From Niastella populi (GTDB lineage: Bacteria > Bacteroidota > Bacteroidia > Chitinophagales > Chitinophagaceae), in contig NZ_LWBP01000167.1 in the NCBI RefSeq assembly GCF_002078015.1, positions 62,001-126,000 of the forward strand: a stretch of DNA of 64,000 bases, given 5' to 3'. Each line of letters starts with the position of its first letter. Within the stretch, counting starts at the first letter, position 1. Below the pieces are notes generated by a model. That model saw nothing but the letters and a program-made list of their open reading frames with translations, was not told the DNA's origin and ran no database searches. The position numbers and the translations under genes are program-made. This document shows positions 62,912 through 64,000 of the stretch, one piece after another.

Positions 62912-64000
62912 TTACTGGTCGATTAACCTGTTTAGAATAGATCTGGTTTCACCCTTTATCCTTTCCACTTCATGCGATTCTATTTTTACCGGCATGCTCA
63001 AAATCATATGAGCTGTTAGTCTGGCCTTTGTTGTATCCCCAACCAATTCGTAGAGCTTTAGCAATTCCAGCTTCGTCCCGAACCTGTTCGGCAAATAATG
63101 GCACAGCCATTCATAATTTTGGATAGCTTTCCTGAAATCGCCTTCTTTTTTATATGCCTTTGCCAGTGTCTCAATTGTAATTCTGGAAATAAAATATTTT
63201 TTTGCTTCTTCCAAAATAAATGAAGCCTTTCGGCAGTCTGCGCTATCTTCCAGGAGGGTCATTCCATAGTCGGTTAAAAATTTCCCATCATAACTCAGCA
63301 CTTCGTAAAGCCTCCCGTATTCAGCAATTATTCCAGCACGGTCGCCATCCAGCCGGTTGCGCAGTTTATCCCAATCCCGTTTTGCCTGCCATTGGCCAAA
63401 TGCCGAATAAACGGCAAACCCTGCTATTACAATGAGTATGACCGGAATTGCCCTGGAAACGGCATTGTAAAGCTGATCCGGTAAATTGAGTTTCCGAAAT
63501 ATCTTCCACTTGTTTTCATTAACTATTGCGGCGATCGCAAAGCAAAATGCAAATAACAACAACAGGAAAGTAACATGAAAGGAATAAGAACTTATGCCGC
63601 ATACCAGAATAGCGATCACAGTAAGCTTAGCCGCTTGTAGCAACGCTTTATATTTAATCGACCTGGTAGTAAAGAACCAGATCAATATGAAGACAAAAAC
63701 AATAAAGCCGGGAAGCCCGATCATAAAAAAAAGTTCAACATATTCATTGAAGAGGTAATAACTTTCTCCGGCACTTAGAAAATAATAATTGGGTGGATGC
63801 GGGTGCGTGGCAAAATATTGCGCCTGCCATTGCGGATAGTGCCACGATACGCGGCCAGGACCTGTGCCCAGCCAAACATGATCGGCAATATGCTCTTTTG
63901 CAATATCCAATGTCATTAGCCGGGTGATAGCCGATAACTTTTTCAAATTGAACAGGTACCAGCCTGCGTAGCACATACCGGCAACCAATACGCCTGCTAC
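62912..64000 (-). CDS. Second O-antigen ligase-like membrane protein with TPR-like tail (5' end outside window)
   Basis: The frame is open to base 64000 with no start codon that needs to be used, so the N-terminal helices lie outside the window; about 362 residues are seen. The visible part starts in a membrane helix, then a periplasmic loop LMTLDIAKEHIADHVWLGTGPGR and YPQWQAQYF, four to five helices and a TPR-like tail (LTDYGMTLLEDSADCRKASFIL, LAKAYKKEGDFRKAIQNYEWL). The loop and the last 60 residues (MPVKIES..V..IK.E) match the protein at 57946 (MPVKVHS..V..IK.E). It converges on the RND gene with 54 bases between. Probably belongs to a mirror-image cassette to the right. Confidence 0.85.
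   Translation of the reverse strand, partial: VAGVLVAGMCYAGWYLFNLKKLSAITRLMTLDIAKEHIADHVWLGTGPGRVSWHYPQWQAQYFATHPHPPNYYFLSAGESYYLFNEYVELFFMIGLPGFIVFVFILIWFFTTRSIKYKALLQAAKLTVIAILVCGISSYSFHVTFLLLLFAFCFAIAAIVNENKWKIFRKLNLPDQLYNAVSRAIPVILIVIAGFAVYSAFGQWQAKRDWDKLRNRLDGDRAGIIAEYGRLYEVLSYDGKFLTDYGMTLLEDSADCRKASFILEEAKKYFISRITIETLAKAYKKEGDFRKAIQNYEWLCHYLPNRFGTKLELLKLYELVGDTTKARLTAHMILSMPVKIESHEVERIKGETRSILNRLIDQ

Overview
The window looks like chromosomal DNA of a soil or plant-associated Bacteroidota, most likely a Chitinophagaceae member (Niastella/Chitinophaga type). The evidence is the SusC/SusD pair, the density of signal-peptide and lipoprotein carbohydrate enzymes, the NVEALA-like short peptides, and the scarcity of Shine-Dalgarno sequences. 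No rRNA, tRNA, insertion sequence, phage, CRISPR array or dedicated transcriptional regulator is visible.

Region 1 (1-4108, minus strand) is a tight four-gene cytoplasmic operon: iron-dependent alcohol dehydrogenase, DapA-family aldolase, PdxA-family dehydrogenase and DUF1537 acid-sugar kinase (cut by the left edge). Region 2 (4254-47098, almost all minus strand) is a large polysaccharide utilisation locus. It encodes a GH78 rhamnosidase fused to a sialidase-like propeller, four GH2 enzymes, a GH63/MGH1-like (alpha/alpha)6 enzyme, a BNR propeller protein, a GH43-type lipoprotein, a GH140-type apiosidase, a beta-helix/TIM-barrel bimodular protein, three PL1-type pectate lyases, SusC/SusD, a DUF3826 protein, a GH43-like propeller, a GH95 enzyme and a transglutaminase-like lipoprotein. 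Apiosidase, GH95, pectate lyases and a rhamnosidase joined to a sialidase-like module point to pectin, specifically rhamnogalacturonan II. I infer that region 1 catabolises the RG-II sugar DHA through D-threonate; the stereochemistry fits.

Region 3 (47177-57302, minus strand) looks like a peptide-export locus. Four tiny exported Cys-rich peptides, three of which are not long enough to stand out as ORFs, all carry CxC-x6-CxC. They are followed by two beta-propeller lipoproteins, a small CxC lipoprotein, a short RND adaptor, an RND pump and an FtsX/MacB-type permease, five of these genes being joined by 4-base stop/start overlaps or a 12-base gap. Region 4 (57518-64000) runs divergently: DUF1573 protein, O-antigen-ligase-like membrane protein with a TPR-like tail, a second divergent RND protein, and then a converging partial paralogue of the ligase. 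Regions 3 and 4 together are the best candidate for an undescribed system.

The spacers of region 2 carry a family of near-perfect 30-50 bp palindromes (AGGTGTGCCAC...GTGGCACACCT) and several unrelated stretches of 7-8 base imperfect tandem repeats.
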